Source of the DNA: a virus
DNA: 64,000 bases
Virus record (IMG/VR): IMGVR_UViG_3300042876_000902
Coordinates: 17,969-81,968 of that record
Strand: one strand, 5' to 3'
Shown here: positions 56,077 to 63,306 of the stretch, one piece after another
Layout: each line of letters opens with the position of its first letter
How positions within the stretch are numbered: the stretch's first letter is position 1
Program-made: the position numbers and the translations under genes
The notes under the pieces: model-generated
Seen by the model: the letters and a program-made list of their open reading frames with translations, nothing else
What the model was told of the DNA's origin: nothing
The model's database searches: none

Positions 56077-57074
56077 GACTTCAACCATTCTGGGTGATCG
56101 AGGGACCACTTCACCACACGCTCGAGGCTCTGCTCGAAGGAGACGGGCGGCGCCCACCCCAGTGCCGCGAGCTTCGAGCCGTCGAGCGCGTACCGCAGGT
56201 CATGGCCGGGGCGCTGCGAGTGGAAGTCTGTCATCACGTGGCGCAGCGGCTTGCCCACGAACCCGGCGATGAGCTGGGCGAGCCGCAGGTTGTCGCACTC
56301 CTCCTCCCCGACGATGTTGAACTTGTCCCCGACCCTTCCGTGCTGGAGGATGAACATGACGGCGTGAGCGACGTTCCGGGCGTGGATGTAGAAGCGGCTC
56401 CCCGCCTTGGTCAGGTCCGCGTTCGCGTGGACGACGACGAGCTGCCCGTCGCGGACCCGGCGGATGGTCCCGGGGACGAACTTCTCCGGGTGCTGCCGCT
56501 CGCCGATGACGTTCATGCAGTGGGTGATGAGCACCGGCAGCCCGTACGTGTTGTGGTACGCGAGGCACAGCTCCTCGGCCCCCGCCTTCGTGGCGCTGTA
56601 CGGGTTGCCCGAGCGGTAGCGGTCCCACTCCTTGTAGGCGACGCCCTCGGGCGCCGGGCCGAACACCTCGTCCGTGGAGAAGTAGACGAAGCGCACCGGA
56701 TCGTGCCACCGTGCGTACTCGAGCAGGTTGGCCGTCGCGACTACGTTGTCGTACACGAACGAGAGCGGGTCGCTGATGGAGCGGTCGACGTGGGTCGCCG
56801 CCGCCAGGTGGAAGACGTAGTCCACCGGCCCGATCTGCTGAGCGAGCTGGGGCGAGACCGGTGCCTTGAGGTCGTGCCACACCCAGCGGCAGCGGTGACG
56901 GTGTCCGTCCCAGCCTGCGATCTCGGCGATGCGGTTGAGGTTCCCCGAGAGGTCGAGCCGGTCGAGGAAGACGATGCTCCAGTCCGTGTTGCGGAGCACG
57001 TGCTCCGCGACGTGATGCCCGATGAACCCCGCCCCGCCCGTGAGCAGGACGACCTTGCTGCCTCTCTTCTTCAT
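56073..57074 (-). CDS. NAD-dependent sugar-nucleotide epimerase/dehydratase
   Basis: 333 aa. Rossmann motif LLTGGAGFIGHHVAEHVL (10-27), DYVFHLAAATHVDRS, YFSTDEVFGP (Thr134-Asp-Glu) and NPYSATKAGAEELC (Tyr159, Lys163) match extended SDRs close to dTDP-glucose 4,6-dehydratase. TDE rather than the epimerase TSS/TST supports dehydratase activity. It may supply an NDP-sugar for the glycosyltransferases at 1.2-4.5 kb. Confidence 0.85.
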   Translation of the reverse strand: MKKRGSKVVLLTGGAGFIGHHVAEHVLRNTDWSIVFLDRLDLSGNLNRIAEIAGWDGHRHRCRWVWHDLKAPVSPQLAQQIGPVDYVFHLAAATHVDRSISDPLSFVYDNVVATANLLEYARWHDPVRFVYFSTDEVFGPAPEGVAYKEWDRYRSGNPYSATKAGAEELCLAYHNTYGLPVLITHCMNVIGERQHPEKFVPGTIRRVRDGQLVVVHANADLTKAGSRFYIHARNVAHAVMFILQHGRVGDKFNIVGEEECDNLRLAQLIAGFVGKPLRHVMTDFHSQRPGHDLRYALDGSKLAALGWAPPVSFEQSLERVVKWSLDHPEWLKS

Positions 57075-57274
57075 CTCCCCTCCCTCGCGATCCGCCTGAT
57101 CGCCACGTAGGAGCGGCCGAGCCGCCTCGCCGCGTCGGCCGCGGTCGCCCCGAACTTGATCATCGTCTTCACCCGCTCACGCTCCTCGGGTGTGATCCTG
57201 GTCCACCGGCGCCACGACGCCGGATCCCCGGTCCGCTCCATCGCCCGCTTGGCCTCCCGGCTCCGGTAGGGCAT
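57071..57274 (-). CDS. Small HTH protein
   Basis: 67 aa from ATG 57274 (GAGGAGCGGCG upstream). TPEERERVKTMIKFGATAAD, AARRLGRSYVAIRRIARE is a helix-turn-helix. It overlaps the preceding gene's frame by 98 bp. Confidence 0.65.
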   Translation of the reverse strand: MPYRSREAKRAMERTGDPASWRRWTRITPEERERVKTMIKFGATAADAARRLGRSYVAIRRIAREGR

Positions 57275-57413
57275 CGCCGCTCCTCAGCAGGAGGTCGAAC
57301 GCCGCGCGCCCGGCCTCGGTCAGGGGGATCCTGTTCCTGCGGCACCACTCCCGCACCCGGTCCTTCTGCGCCGCCGACAGGAAGACCTCGATCTTCTCCG
57401 GCCACTGCTTCAT
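57177..57413 (-). CDS. Small protein, N-terminal ribbon-helix-helix-like
   Basis: 78 aa from ATG 57413. KIEVFLSAAQKDRVREWCRR, NRIPLTEAGRAAFDLLL looks like a small DNA-binding fold; the last ~30 residues run over the downstream HTH gene and have random-looking composition, so the tail may not be functional. Confidence 0.55.
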   Translation of the reverse strand: MKQWPEKIEVFLSAAQKDRVREWCRRNRIPLTEAGRAAFDLLLRSGDALPEPGGQAGDGADRGSGVVAPVDQDHTRGA

Positions 57414-57604
57414 GGCTTCACCTCCGGCAGCTTGACGTATCGGGCGCAGCGGCAGTCCTTCGCCCAGCAGGTCCCGGTCGGCGTGTGCTCGTTCCACCGA
57501 TGCCGGCAGGCACAGCGCGGGCTGACCCGGTCCGCCGCCACCTCGAACGCCGCCGCAGCCTCCCTCCGCTTGCGCCACTCCTCCAACCACTTGAACATGC
57601 TCAT
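57410..57604 (-). CDS. Small Cys/His-rich protein
   Basis: 64 aa from ATG 57604 (AGGAGGTGGGAG upstream). Helical N-terminus (FKWLEEWRKRREAAAAFEVA) and CACRHRWNEHTPTGTC, CRCARYVKL as likely zinc ligands. Unknown. Confidence 0.6.
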   Translation of the reverse strand: MSMFKWLEEWRKRREAAAAFEVAADRVSPRCACRHRWNEHTPTGTCWAKDCRCARYVKLPEVKP

Positions 57605-57765
57605 GGCTCCCACCTCCTGATCCCCTCGAGCATCCCGTGCTGCGAGACGAGCACCGCCGCCGCCCAGGCGCCCCTGAGCAGGATGAACGGCAAGCAGACC
57701 GCCCCTCCCACCACGATGAAGACGAACACCGCCATCGACTCGACGCCGCGGAACACAGCGCTCAC
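57601..57765 (-). CDS. Small membrane protein
   Basis: 54 aa from GTG 57765. One or two hydrophobic segments (ESMAVFVFIVVGGAVCLPFI, GAWAAAVLVSQ). Unknown. Confidence 0.55.
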   Translation of the reverse strand: MSAVFRGVESMAVFVFIVVGGAVCLPFILLRGAWAAAVLVSQHGMLEGIRRWEP

Positions 57766-57938
57766 GGTGACACCTCCTCGCGCGTCGCCCCGCGGGCCAC
57801 GATAGTCTGCTCGGTGTGGTTGCACTTCGGGCAGACGAACGTCAAGGCGCGGCTCCACGTCCGCGCCTCATGCTCGGCGACGTCGACGATGCACCCGCAG
57901 GAGAGGCGGAGGTACTCGACGATCTTCAGGGGCTTCAT
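57762..57938 (-). CDS. Small zinc-binding protein
   Basis: 58 aa from ATG 57938. RLSCGCIVDVAEH and FVCPKCNHTEQTIV give a CxC...CxxC set. Unknown. Confidence 0.65.
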   Translation of the reverse strand: MKPLKIVEYLRLSCGCIVDVAEHEARTWSRALTFVCPKCNHTEQTIVARGATREEVSP

Positions 57939-58144
57939 CGGAACCTCCTCACGTGCTCGATCATCTCGAGCGTCACCTTGATGCGCAGCTTGACGTCTTC
58001 GAGGCTGCTCTTCGACCCCTCGTAGGAGATGGCCTGGAGGAGCTGCTCGTCGGTCGCCGAGCCCAGCACCTCGATGTCCGTCTCCTCCTTGATGAGGTTG
58101 ACCATCGCCTCGACGGCCTCGCGAACCACCTGCTCGCGGGTCAC
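57935..58144 (-). CDS. Small helical protein
   Basis: 69 aa from GTG 58144. All-helical and acidic/basic (REQVVREAVEAMVNLIKEET; DVKLRIKVTLEMIEHV). Unknown. Confidence 0.65.
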   Translation of the reverse strand: MTREQVVREAVEAMVNLIKEETDIEVLGSATDEQLLQAISYEGSKSSLEDVKLRIKVTLEMIEHVRRFR

Positions 58145-58323
58145 GGCTCGACCTCCTTGTCGGTGAACAGAGCGCCGATTGTGAACGGTCCGATGCCGAA
58201 CCCGACCCCGGGTGCATGGACGTGCCGACCTTCCGGCAAGTTGAGGATGAACCCGAGGCCGAGCTGCCTCGAGTGCCAGCTCACGAAGAACCTGCGCCAC
58301 CGCCAGATGCATCGCGTTCTCAC
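58141..58323 (-). CDS. Small basic/aromatic protein
   Basis: 60 aa from GTG 58323. RTRCIWRWRRFFVSWHSRQL is strongly basic and aromatic, followed by GFGIGPFTIGALFTDKE. Possibly membrane-associated. Unknown. Confidence 0.6.
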   Translation of the reverse strand: MRTRCIWRWRRFFVSWHSRQLGLGFILNLPEGRHVHAPGVGFGIGPFTIGALFTDKEVEP

Positions 58324-58556
58324 ATCACCGCTCCCTGGCCCTTGGCCACGGGCCTACCCTCTCGGTCCACGAGCAGCCACGCACCCCTCGCCATCTCGGG
58401 TGCCTCGACCACTTCGACTCCGGCCCACCACGAGCGGCTCGGGCGACCCGGCAGCTCGCGCTCCATCCAACCCCACACGTCAGGCGCGCAGATGAGCTTG
58501 GCAGGGATCCGCGAGGACTCGTCAATGACCATCTTCAGCACTTCGATGGCGCTCAC
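58320..58556 (-). CDS. Small unknown protein
   Basis: 78 aa from GTG 58556. VLKMVIDESSRIPAKLICAP, a Trp-rich middle (VWGWMERELPGRPSRSWW). The family was not recognised. Confidence 0.65.
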   Translation of the reverse strand: MSAIEVLKMVIDESSRIPAKLICAPDVWGWMERELPGRPSRSWWAGVEVVEAPEMARGAWLLVDREGRPVAKGQGAVM

Positions 58557-58789
58557 GGCTTCACCTTCTCTCCGCACCACGGGCAGAAGTTCATGAGAAG
58601 CACGGAGTTCCCATCAACCTTCTTCGGGAGGCGGTAGGCGAGCCGCGATGTGCAGTCACCGCTGTCCATGTTCATGAGCGTCGTGTGGTGAATGCCAATC
58701 TGACGAGCCCCGCCGCCAGCGAGAGCGATGATCATGCCGGGGCACAGCGTCTTCTCGGTGCAGCGGTTGACTGCCTTCTCCGTGGTCAT
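58553..58789 (-). CDS. Small unknown protein
   Basis: 78 aa from ATG 58789 (GGAGGTGAAG upstream). Cys in RCTEKTLCPGMII, DCTSRLAYRL and FCPWCGEKVKP; the last CxxC may be half of a zinc site. Unknown. Confidence 0.65.
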   Translation of the reverse strand: MTTEKAVNRCTEKTLCPGMIIALAGGGARQIGIHHTTLMNMDSGDCTSRLAYRLPKKVDGNSVLLMNFCPWCGEKVKP

Positions 58790-58992
58790 AGCTTCACCTC
58801 CGCAGGAACGCACTCCCATGCGATGCGCTTCGCCGGAGGCCTCGACGAGAGGTTGAGGTCTTCGAGCTTCGACACCCGGTACCCGGCGAGCCAGCAGGCC
58901 TCATAGGAGGTGAACGGGATCGCCACCGGGATCAACGCCTCCAGCCGATCGAGCGGTGCGTAGAGTGCCAAGATCAGGACCCACGTGCTCAT
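58786..58992 (-). CDS. Small protein with hydrophobic N-terminus
   Basis: 68 aa from ATG 58992. MSTWVLILALYAPLDRLEAL could be a signal or anchor; two later Cys. Unknown. Confidence 0.6.
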   Translation of the reverse strand: MSTWVLILALYAPLDRLEALIPVAIPFTSYEACWLAGYRVSKLEDLNLSSRPPAKRIAWECVPAEVKL

Positions 58993-59195
58993 GGCTTCAC
59001 CTTCTGCACCGCGACGGGGAACGGACCCTTGGCGTAGTCGTAGGCGTACGCAACCCCGTCGACGACCCTGACGGCGTAGCGGCTCGCCACCGGCCCGGTC
59101 TCGGCGAGCGCGCGGGCCACGAGGGCGACGCCGCCCGGGTGGTTGTGCTCGATCCAGGTAAGCGCGTCTTCGATGTGTCTCTGGGAGTAGCTCAT
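58989..59195 (-). CDS. Small unknown protein
   Basis: 68 aa from ATG 59195. SYSQRHIEDALTWIEHNHPG and ARALAETGPVASRYAVRVVD. Unknown. Confidence 0.65.
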   Translation of the reverse strand: MSYSQRHIEDALTWIEHNHPGGVALVARALAETGPVASRYAVRVVDGVAYAYDYAKGPFPVAVQKVKP

Positions 59196-59464
59196 CGCAG
59201 CGCCTCCAGCACCTGGTCCTCGAGCGCCACCCCGCGCCGCTTCGGCGTCGGCGAGGGCGTGATGGTGTCCATCCTCGTGCAGCTGCAGACGACCGGCGAG
59301 GCGTCGCGGCACTCGCGGAGGTCGTCGAGCAGGTAGACCACGCGCTCCTTCGCCACGAAGCGCTGAGGGTCGGTCGGGGGCGGGAGGCGGAGGCGCAGGC
59401 CGAGGGCACCGCCGAGGAGGAACGTGCCGATCAGCAGGATCACCGAGACGAGTGCGTTCCTCAT
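59192..59464 (-). CDS. Small membrane or secreted protein
   Basis: 90 aa from ATG 59464 (GGAGG upstream). N-terminal hydrophobic helix (ALVSVILLIGTFLLGGALGL) then a soluble part with CRDASPVVCSC. Unknown. Confidence 0.6.
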   Translation of the reverse strand: MRNALVSVILLIGTFLLGGALGLRLRLPPPTDPQRFVAKERVVYLLDDLRECRDASPVVCSCTRMDTITPSPTPKRRGVALEDQVLEALR

Positions 59465-59742
59465 CACAGCACCTCCGGTGAGAAGGGGCTCCTAGCACCA
59501 CTGAGGTTGAAGCGGGCGCCCCTGACCGCGGCGAGGCAGGACCCGCAGGGCTGGCCGTAGGCCCGGAACCCCGAGCACGTGTCGCAGGCGTAGCAGCCCG
59601 CCGCCTCGCCCTTCTCCACGTAGGTGGCGTACTGATCGCCCCGGCTCCTCGACCCGGCCACGCCCGTCTTAGCCCACTCGATCCCGATCAGGATGCCCAT
59701 GACCAGGCCGCAGGCGACCCCCAGCAGGATGGCAATGGTCAT
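59464..59742 (-). CDS. Small membrane protein with Cys pairs
   Basis: 92 aa. MTIAILLGVACGLVMGILIG is a membrane helix; CYACDTCSGFRAYGQPCGSC follows. Unknown. Confidence 0.6.
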   Translation of the reverse strand: MTIAILLGVACGLVMGILIGIEWAKTGVAGSRSRGDQYATYVEKGEAAGCYACDTCSGFRAYGQPCGSCLAAVRGARFNLSGARSPFSPEVL

Positions 59743-59972
59743 GACTCGCTCCTGCGGAAGAGCTGGGTGACGGCGACGAGGCCGAAGAGGAACGCTGCCG
59801 CGCCCACTCGGGCGATGATCCCGAGCAGCAGGAGGAGGGCGTACAGCGGCGAGAAGAGCACGAAGAACCCCAGCTCGATCGCATCCATGTGGTTGACCGT
59901 CGCCACGAAGTCGCTGGCCCCGGATGCCACGATGTCCCGGACGACCGCGACGAACCCGTCGTTGTCGCTCAT
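59739..59972 (-). CDS. Small membrane protein
   Basis: 77 aa from ATG 59972. Two hydrophobic segments (ELGFFVLFSPLYALLLLLGI; AAAFLFGLVAVTQL). Unknown. Confidence 0.6.
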   Translation of the reverse strand: MSDNDGFVAVVRDIVASGASDFVATVNHMDAIELGFFVLFSPLYALLLLLGIIARVGAAAFLFGLVAVTQLFRRSES

Positions 59973-59974
59973 GG

Positions 59975-60424
59975 CTAGAGCCCTCCGCGCTGACGGTTCA
60001 GCTCGGCCACCGCCTCGGTCATCTGCTCGAGGGTCACCTTGCATCCGGTGAGGCGCTCGTAGGCAGCGAGGCCTTCCTCCACCTCGCGACGGGCCGCGAG
60101 CTTGGACGCCACCGCCCGCTCCAGCTCGGTCGTGGCGCGCTCGACGTCGCCCTCGCAGGAGCGGAGCATGCTGACCCGACCGTTGAGGCGTCGCAGGACG
60201 TCGAGGTCCGCCGCCAGGTTGTGCTCGGGAGCGGGCTTCGGGTTGATGCACTCGCTCGAGATGGCGTGGATCCCCGAGTGATTCAGGTTGCCACACCGGC
60301 CACCGGCCACGGGCCCGTACGGCGAAGTGATGTGATGCGGGTTCATGCAGTCCGGCGAGTGCGGGTGCGGCATGCACCCATGAACCGCGTTGCTACAAAC
60401 GACCATCGGTGTTCCGTTCGACAT
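59975..60424 (-). CDS. Unknown protein, first gene of the leftward early block
   Basis: 149 aa from ATG 60424 (GAGGGAG upstream). Cys/His-rich N-terminal half (CSNAVHGCMPHPHSPDCMNP) and a C-terminal coiled coil (RATTELERAVASKLAARREV). As the first gene leaving the control region it may be expressed very early. Confidence 0.65.
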   Translation of the reverse strand: MSNGTPMVVCSNAVHGCMPHPHSPDCMNPHHITSPYGPVAGGRCGNLNHSGIHAISSECINPKPAPEHNLAADLDVLRRLNGRVSMLRSCEGDVERATTELERAVASKLAARREVEEGLAAYERLTGCKVTLEQMTEAVAELNRQRGGL

Positions 60425-60951
60425 ACACGCTCCCTCGGTTCAGCCATGACAAGGCCACGCCGCGAGGAAGCGGTGCCGTTGGACTGCGCCGTCGCCCCTC
60501 AGCCAGAGTTGCTCCCCGCGGCGCCCCACGTTCACACCCGTCAGCCACGGATGCGTTATGTAGACGTCGGTCGGGCCGGGTCACGCTTGGCTGAGGAGCG
60601 AGCACCGAGAAAGAGGAGCTGCCCGACCCGACCGACGAAGCTGGACCGTAGCCGGTCCGCCGCCAAGAAGTAAACCATCAAGATCGGATCGCTGGAACGA
60701 CTCGGAAGATGATTGTCCAGAAGAATGAGCCAGACGGGAGGGGGTGCGGTATGAGGCGGAGCCGACCCTGGTTTGGAGTGAGCACGTACGGAGCGTCGAG
60801 CGGCGGGAGAGGAGTGGCGCGGCGCGCCCATCAACGGTGAGTGTGCCAGTACGGTGCGTCCGATCAGGACTGGTAGTTGAATGCGGCGTTTTGCAGGGCT
60901 TTTCGATGTCCGCTTCAGCGGACGATCTCGAAATGTCCAACCAGTTAGGAC
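60425..60951. other. Non-coding leader of the leftward block
   Basis: No convincing gene: the overlapping open frames have low-quality composition. Transcription of the early block must start here. A weak - strand promoter-like pair (GTGACC, 16 bp, TACATA; about 60557-60584) is the best candidate seen. Confidence 0.4.
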
Positions 60952-61255
60952 GGTTACGACGGGTTTCGACCTTGTACGTGGGGTCGTAACCGGCGATCTG
61001 ACCGCTGGGAGAGAGGGGAAACGATGTCGTGAGGTTACGACGTTTCGACTTTTCGCCAAGGTATTCCTATAGGAGGAGGGTATGTAGAGAGAGTTCTTCT
61101 CGCATATAAGTTGGAAGAAAGTCGAAACGTCGTAACCGTGCGATGCTATTTTCGTTGGCAGAGAGGGCGCTCCGCGCCGGTTACGACCTCCCGCCGCAGT
61201 CGAAACCGTCGAAACCATATCGTGAGGAAACCGCTGGGAGAGAAGCGGTTACGAC
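60952..61255. repeat. Iteron cluster, candidate replication origin
   Basis: GGTTACGAC occurs six times in 304 bp: + at 60952, 61033, 61179, 61247; - at 60983, 61129. GTTTCGAC/GTCGAAAC occurs five times (60963, 61042, 61121, 61199, 61208), and the 14-mer ACCGCTGGGAGAGA twice (61001, 61230). No good ORF crosses it. It lies at the divergence point of the two transcription directions, as phage origins or master operators often do. Confidence 0.6.
61033..61137. repeat. Perfect 20-bp inverted repeat in the iteron cluster
   Basis: Left arm 61033-61052 (GGTTACGACGTTTCGACTTT) and its exact reverse complement at 61118-61137 flank a 65-bp, less GC-rich spacer containing TATTCCTATAGGAGG and GCATATAAG. 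The arms combine both iteron types. Confidence 0.85.
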
Positions 61256-61386
61256 TAGATTGCGGACCCACAGTCGATCCCTAGAGGGTACAAGGAGTCC
61301 CTTGTGGGTAGGGGTAGGGGTGAAATGTTTTCATCTCAGAAAACACGACGCCTTCAAACGGTGCCGTTCGGACGTTGGTGATCGTG

Positions 61387-61418
61387 ATGACAGCCACTCC
61401 GCAGCAGCACGCTAGGAT
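61387..61418 (+). promoter_or_regulatory. Candidate promoter of the HNH gene
   Basis: ATGACA, 20 bp, TAGGAT with GC before the -10 (GCTAGGAT), 18 bases before the HNH start. The -10 core matches the - strand candidates at 16152, 26723 and 43234; the spacer is long. Confidence 0.4.
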
Positions 61419-61435
61419 CCTCCCGAGGAGGAGAG

Positions 61436-61825
61436 ATGCCTTTCCAAGCGAAGAGGCCGTGTGCCACGCCAGGTTGTCCTGAGCGTGTGAGCAAGGGACA
61501 TTGCGAATTGCACGCGAAGAAGCGCAGGGATGAGGCTGAGGCCAGGAGGCCGAGCGCGAGCGCCAGACTGTACGGGTCTGAGTGGCGGAAGGCTGCGCGT
61601 GAGTTCCTCGAGATCAACAGGTGGTGCGTAGGGGAGGGGATCGTCGTTGATGGTGTGAAGACAGCTCGCTGCGGTGCTCGAGCGACAGTCGTCGATCACA
61701 TCCAGCCGCACAAGGGAGATCTCACGCTGTTCTGGGACAGGAGCAACTGGCAGCCGCTGTGCAAGAGATGCCATGACAGGAAGACGGCTCGCGAGGATGG
61801 GCGCTGGGAGCCGAAGGTGTACTGA
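61436..61825 (+). CDS. HNH endonuclease
   Basis: 129 aa, with GAGGAGGAG upstream. The betabetaalpha-metal fold is seen as VVDHIQPHKGD (His88), FWDRSNWQPL (Asn104) and CKRCHDRKT (His113). Zinc-ligand-like Cys occur at RPCATPGCPE and RWC/ARC. HNH genes of this type usually lie next to the large terminase in tailed phages, so packaging genes may follow to the right of the window. Confidence 0.85.
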   Translation: MPFQAKRPCATPGCPERVSKGHCELHAKKRRDEAEARRPSASARLYGSEWRKAAREFLEINRWCVGEGIVVDGVKTARCGARATVVDHIQPHKGDLTLFWDRSNWQPLCKRCHDRKTAREDGRWEPKVY

Positions 61826-61852
61826 GGCCAGGCGGTGATCGGGTGATGATCG

Positions 61853-61887
61853 GAGCTGGGCTTGCGAAGGCCCGGCTCTTTCATTTT
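61853..61887 (+). terminator. Rho-independent terminator after the HNH gene
   Basis: GAGCTGGGC, 8-nt loop, GCCCGGCTC (9 bp with one G-U), then TTTCATTTT. Confidence 0.75.
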
Positions 61888-62010
61888 GTGAAATCACAAA
61901 TTTTAAAAATTTTTTGACGTGGTTGAAGTGCATTTCCTGAATTGGATTTCATTTCAAAACGAGAGCCTCATAGGCGACTGTGCAAAAAATGGAGGCTTGT
62001 GTTTTCGATG
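61885..62010. other. AT-rich island
   Basis: In a GC-rich genome this stretch is A/T-dominated, starting with the palindrome TTTGTGAAATCACAAA (61885-61900), then ATTTTAAAAATTTTTT and a TTGACG hexamer at 61914. It could be a DNA-unwinding element or a strong promoter region. The rest of the 61826-62441 gap has no gene. Confidence 0.5.
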
Positions 62011-62136
62011 TGTACTTGTGTTGACGCGGTGCGTCGATGCGATCGGGTAGGTCAGCCTGGACCCACCCCATTGACACTGCCCTGTGCAGGACACCCCGAA
62101 TGAGGTGCAGTGCTTGTGGGGTGCGCGACGGTGTCG

Positions 62137-62227
62137 CACCGCCAAAGAGGTGCGCAGCTTGTGAGTGACCCGAAGGCACTGGGTCGCCTGGACCCCACTG
62201 CACAAGCATAACACCTCACAAGAGGTG
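62137..62227. repeat. CACCTC-N4-GAGGTG palindromes, left group
   Basis: Palindromes at 62137-62152 (one arm imperfect) and 62212-62227 (CACCTCACAAGAGGTG). Related half-sites are scattered to about 62345. The same palindrome occurs three times near the right end (63677-63917). Confidence 0.7.
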
Positions 62228-62441
62228 CCCACAACATCTAGTGCGCACCGGTGCGCACCTCCTGGCGGGGCACCTCCAAGGTAGTGCTGCGTGCACCTCC
62301 GAAGGGGCAAAGCGGCTCGACACCCCACAAGCACTAGTCCGTTCAACGCATTTCGCGGGGTTAGCGGCTGGCACGGCAATCGCAAAGAGTTTCGCTCGTT
62401 CCCCGCCGGATAGGCCGGAGGGGACGAAACCGGAGCGTACG

Positions 62442-62543
62442 ATGTCCCCGACCGAAGGTATCGCGATGATCTCTAGCCTCCTCGGAATCCTCCCGATCGT
62501 CATCGGTCTCGGCCTCGCCGCTCTTCTCGCTACGACCCGGTAA
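62442..62543 (+). CDS. 33-aa membrane peptide
   Basis: ATG 62442 with CGGAG 6 bases upstream. The product is one hydrophobic helix (ISSLLGILPIVIGLGLAALL) with a short polar N-terminus; a second in-frame ATG lies at 62466. Unknown. Confidence 0.5.
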   Translation: MSPTEGIAMISSLLGILPIVIGLGLAALLATTR

Positions 62544-62564
62544 CGGGCTAGCCCCGGAGGTAGT

Positions 62565-62834
62565 ATGTCGAAGTCCTCGAAGTCGTCGAAGTCCTCGAAG
62601 CGCCCCGCCGCGAAGTCCGCCCCGAAGTCGGACGGCCTCGGCCGCCCCGGGACCGTCGCCCGGTTCTTCCGCGAGACGATTCTCGCGAAGCCCGGCCGGG
62701 AGAACGCGGAGATCGTCGCCCTCGCGAAGCGGAAGTTCCCGAAGGCCGGGATCGCCTCGCACTGGGCGTCGTGGTACCGCGCGGAGATCGTCCGGAAGGG
62801 CGCGGCGTCGCACCGCGCGGCCTACGGGGCCTAG
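62565..62834 (+). CDS. WYR-domain protein D
   Basis: 89 aa, ATG 62565 preceded by GGAGGTAGT. A Lys/Ser N-terminus (MSKSSKSSKSSKRPAAKSAP) leads to FFRETILAKPGRENAEIVAL and FPKAGIASHWASWYRAEIVR, the domain shared with proteins at 15157, 32190 and 32589, and nearest to the 32589 copy (FPKAGI). Unlike the others it is on the + strand in the control region. Confidence 0.75.
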   Translation: MSKSSKSSKSSKRPAAKSAPKSDGLGRPGTVARFFRETILAKPGRENAEIVALAKRKFPKAGIASHWASWYRAEIVRKGAASHRAAYGA

Positions 62835-62857
62835 CGCACCTCGAAGGTAGTACACCG

Positions 62858-62891
62858 GGCCGGGGCGCGGTACGGCCCCGGCCTTTCTCTT
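62858..62891 (+). terminator. Rho-independent terminator after WYR gene D
   Basis: GGCCGGGGC, 8-nt loop, GCCCCGGCC (9 bp), then TTTCTCTT. Confidence 0.8.
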
Positions 62892-62912
62892 ACCCCGAAG
62901 GGAGTGCGGAAG

Positions 62913-63086
62913 ATGACCACCTCGAAGGTAGTGCGGAAAGAGACGAAGAGAGAATGGGCCCGGCGGATCGCCGCTCTCCGGGAGGCTTACCGGGCGATCG
63001 ACGCGGCGCGGGAGGCCCTAGACGCCGCGGAAGAGGCGATCGAGCGGATCGACGACGCGGACGCGGGTCTTCCGCCCCGCCGGTAG
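62913..63086 (+). CDS. Small helical protein
   Basis: 57 aa from ATG 62913 (GAAGGGAG upstream). Basic start then a long Ala/Glu/Arg helix (RAIDAAREALDAAEEAIERI). Followed by its own terminator. Unknown. Confidence 0.65.
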   Translation: MTTSKVVRKETKREWARRIAALREAYRAIDAAREALDAAEEAIERIDDADAGLPPRR

Positions 63087-63114
63087 ATCACCCCCAACGC
63101 GGCACTACACGGAA

Positions 63115-63141
63115 GGGCCCCGGACGACCGGGGCCCTTTTT
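63115..63141 (+). terminator. Strong rho-independent terminator
   Basis: GGGCCCCGG, loop ACGA, CCGGGGCCC, then five T. Confidence 0.92.
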
Positions 63142-63164
63142 CGTTGACCCGAAGGTATTGTGCG

Positions 63165-63197
63165 AACCCCCTCGAATGCTACGTTCGAGGGGGTTTT
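63165..63197 (+). terminator. Second rho-independent terminator
   Basis: AACCCCCTCGAA, 7-nt loop, TTCGAGGGGGTT plus TT (12-bp stem). It lies only 24 bases after the previous terminator, with no gene between; the spacer contains TTGACC and the CGAAGGTA motif. Confidence 0.8.
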
Positions 63198-63203
63198 CGC
63201 GTT

Positions 63204-63306
63204 CTAGGGCCCTAGCGCGAGCGCCGCGCGATCGGGAGGAGCGGGGCGCTAGGGGTCTAGCGGCTCGGTCCCGATCGCCCGCGGGCGGGGCCGCTAGGGC
63301 CCTTCC
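63204..63306. repeat. CTAG-rich region with inverted copy of the 26.9-kb element
   Basis: CTAGGGCCCTAG palindrome (63204-63215) and further CTAG sites. Positions 63271-63306, read on the - strand, match 26939-26974 at 34 of 36 bases (core GGAAGGGCCCTAG and CGCCCGCGGGCGATCGG). No ORF is credible here. Confidence 0.7.

Noticed and set aside
60556-61218. 220-aa open frame on the - strand in the iteron region
   Set aside because: It spans inverted repeats and iterons on both strands and has no domain-like pattern or ribosome-binding site.
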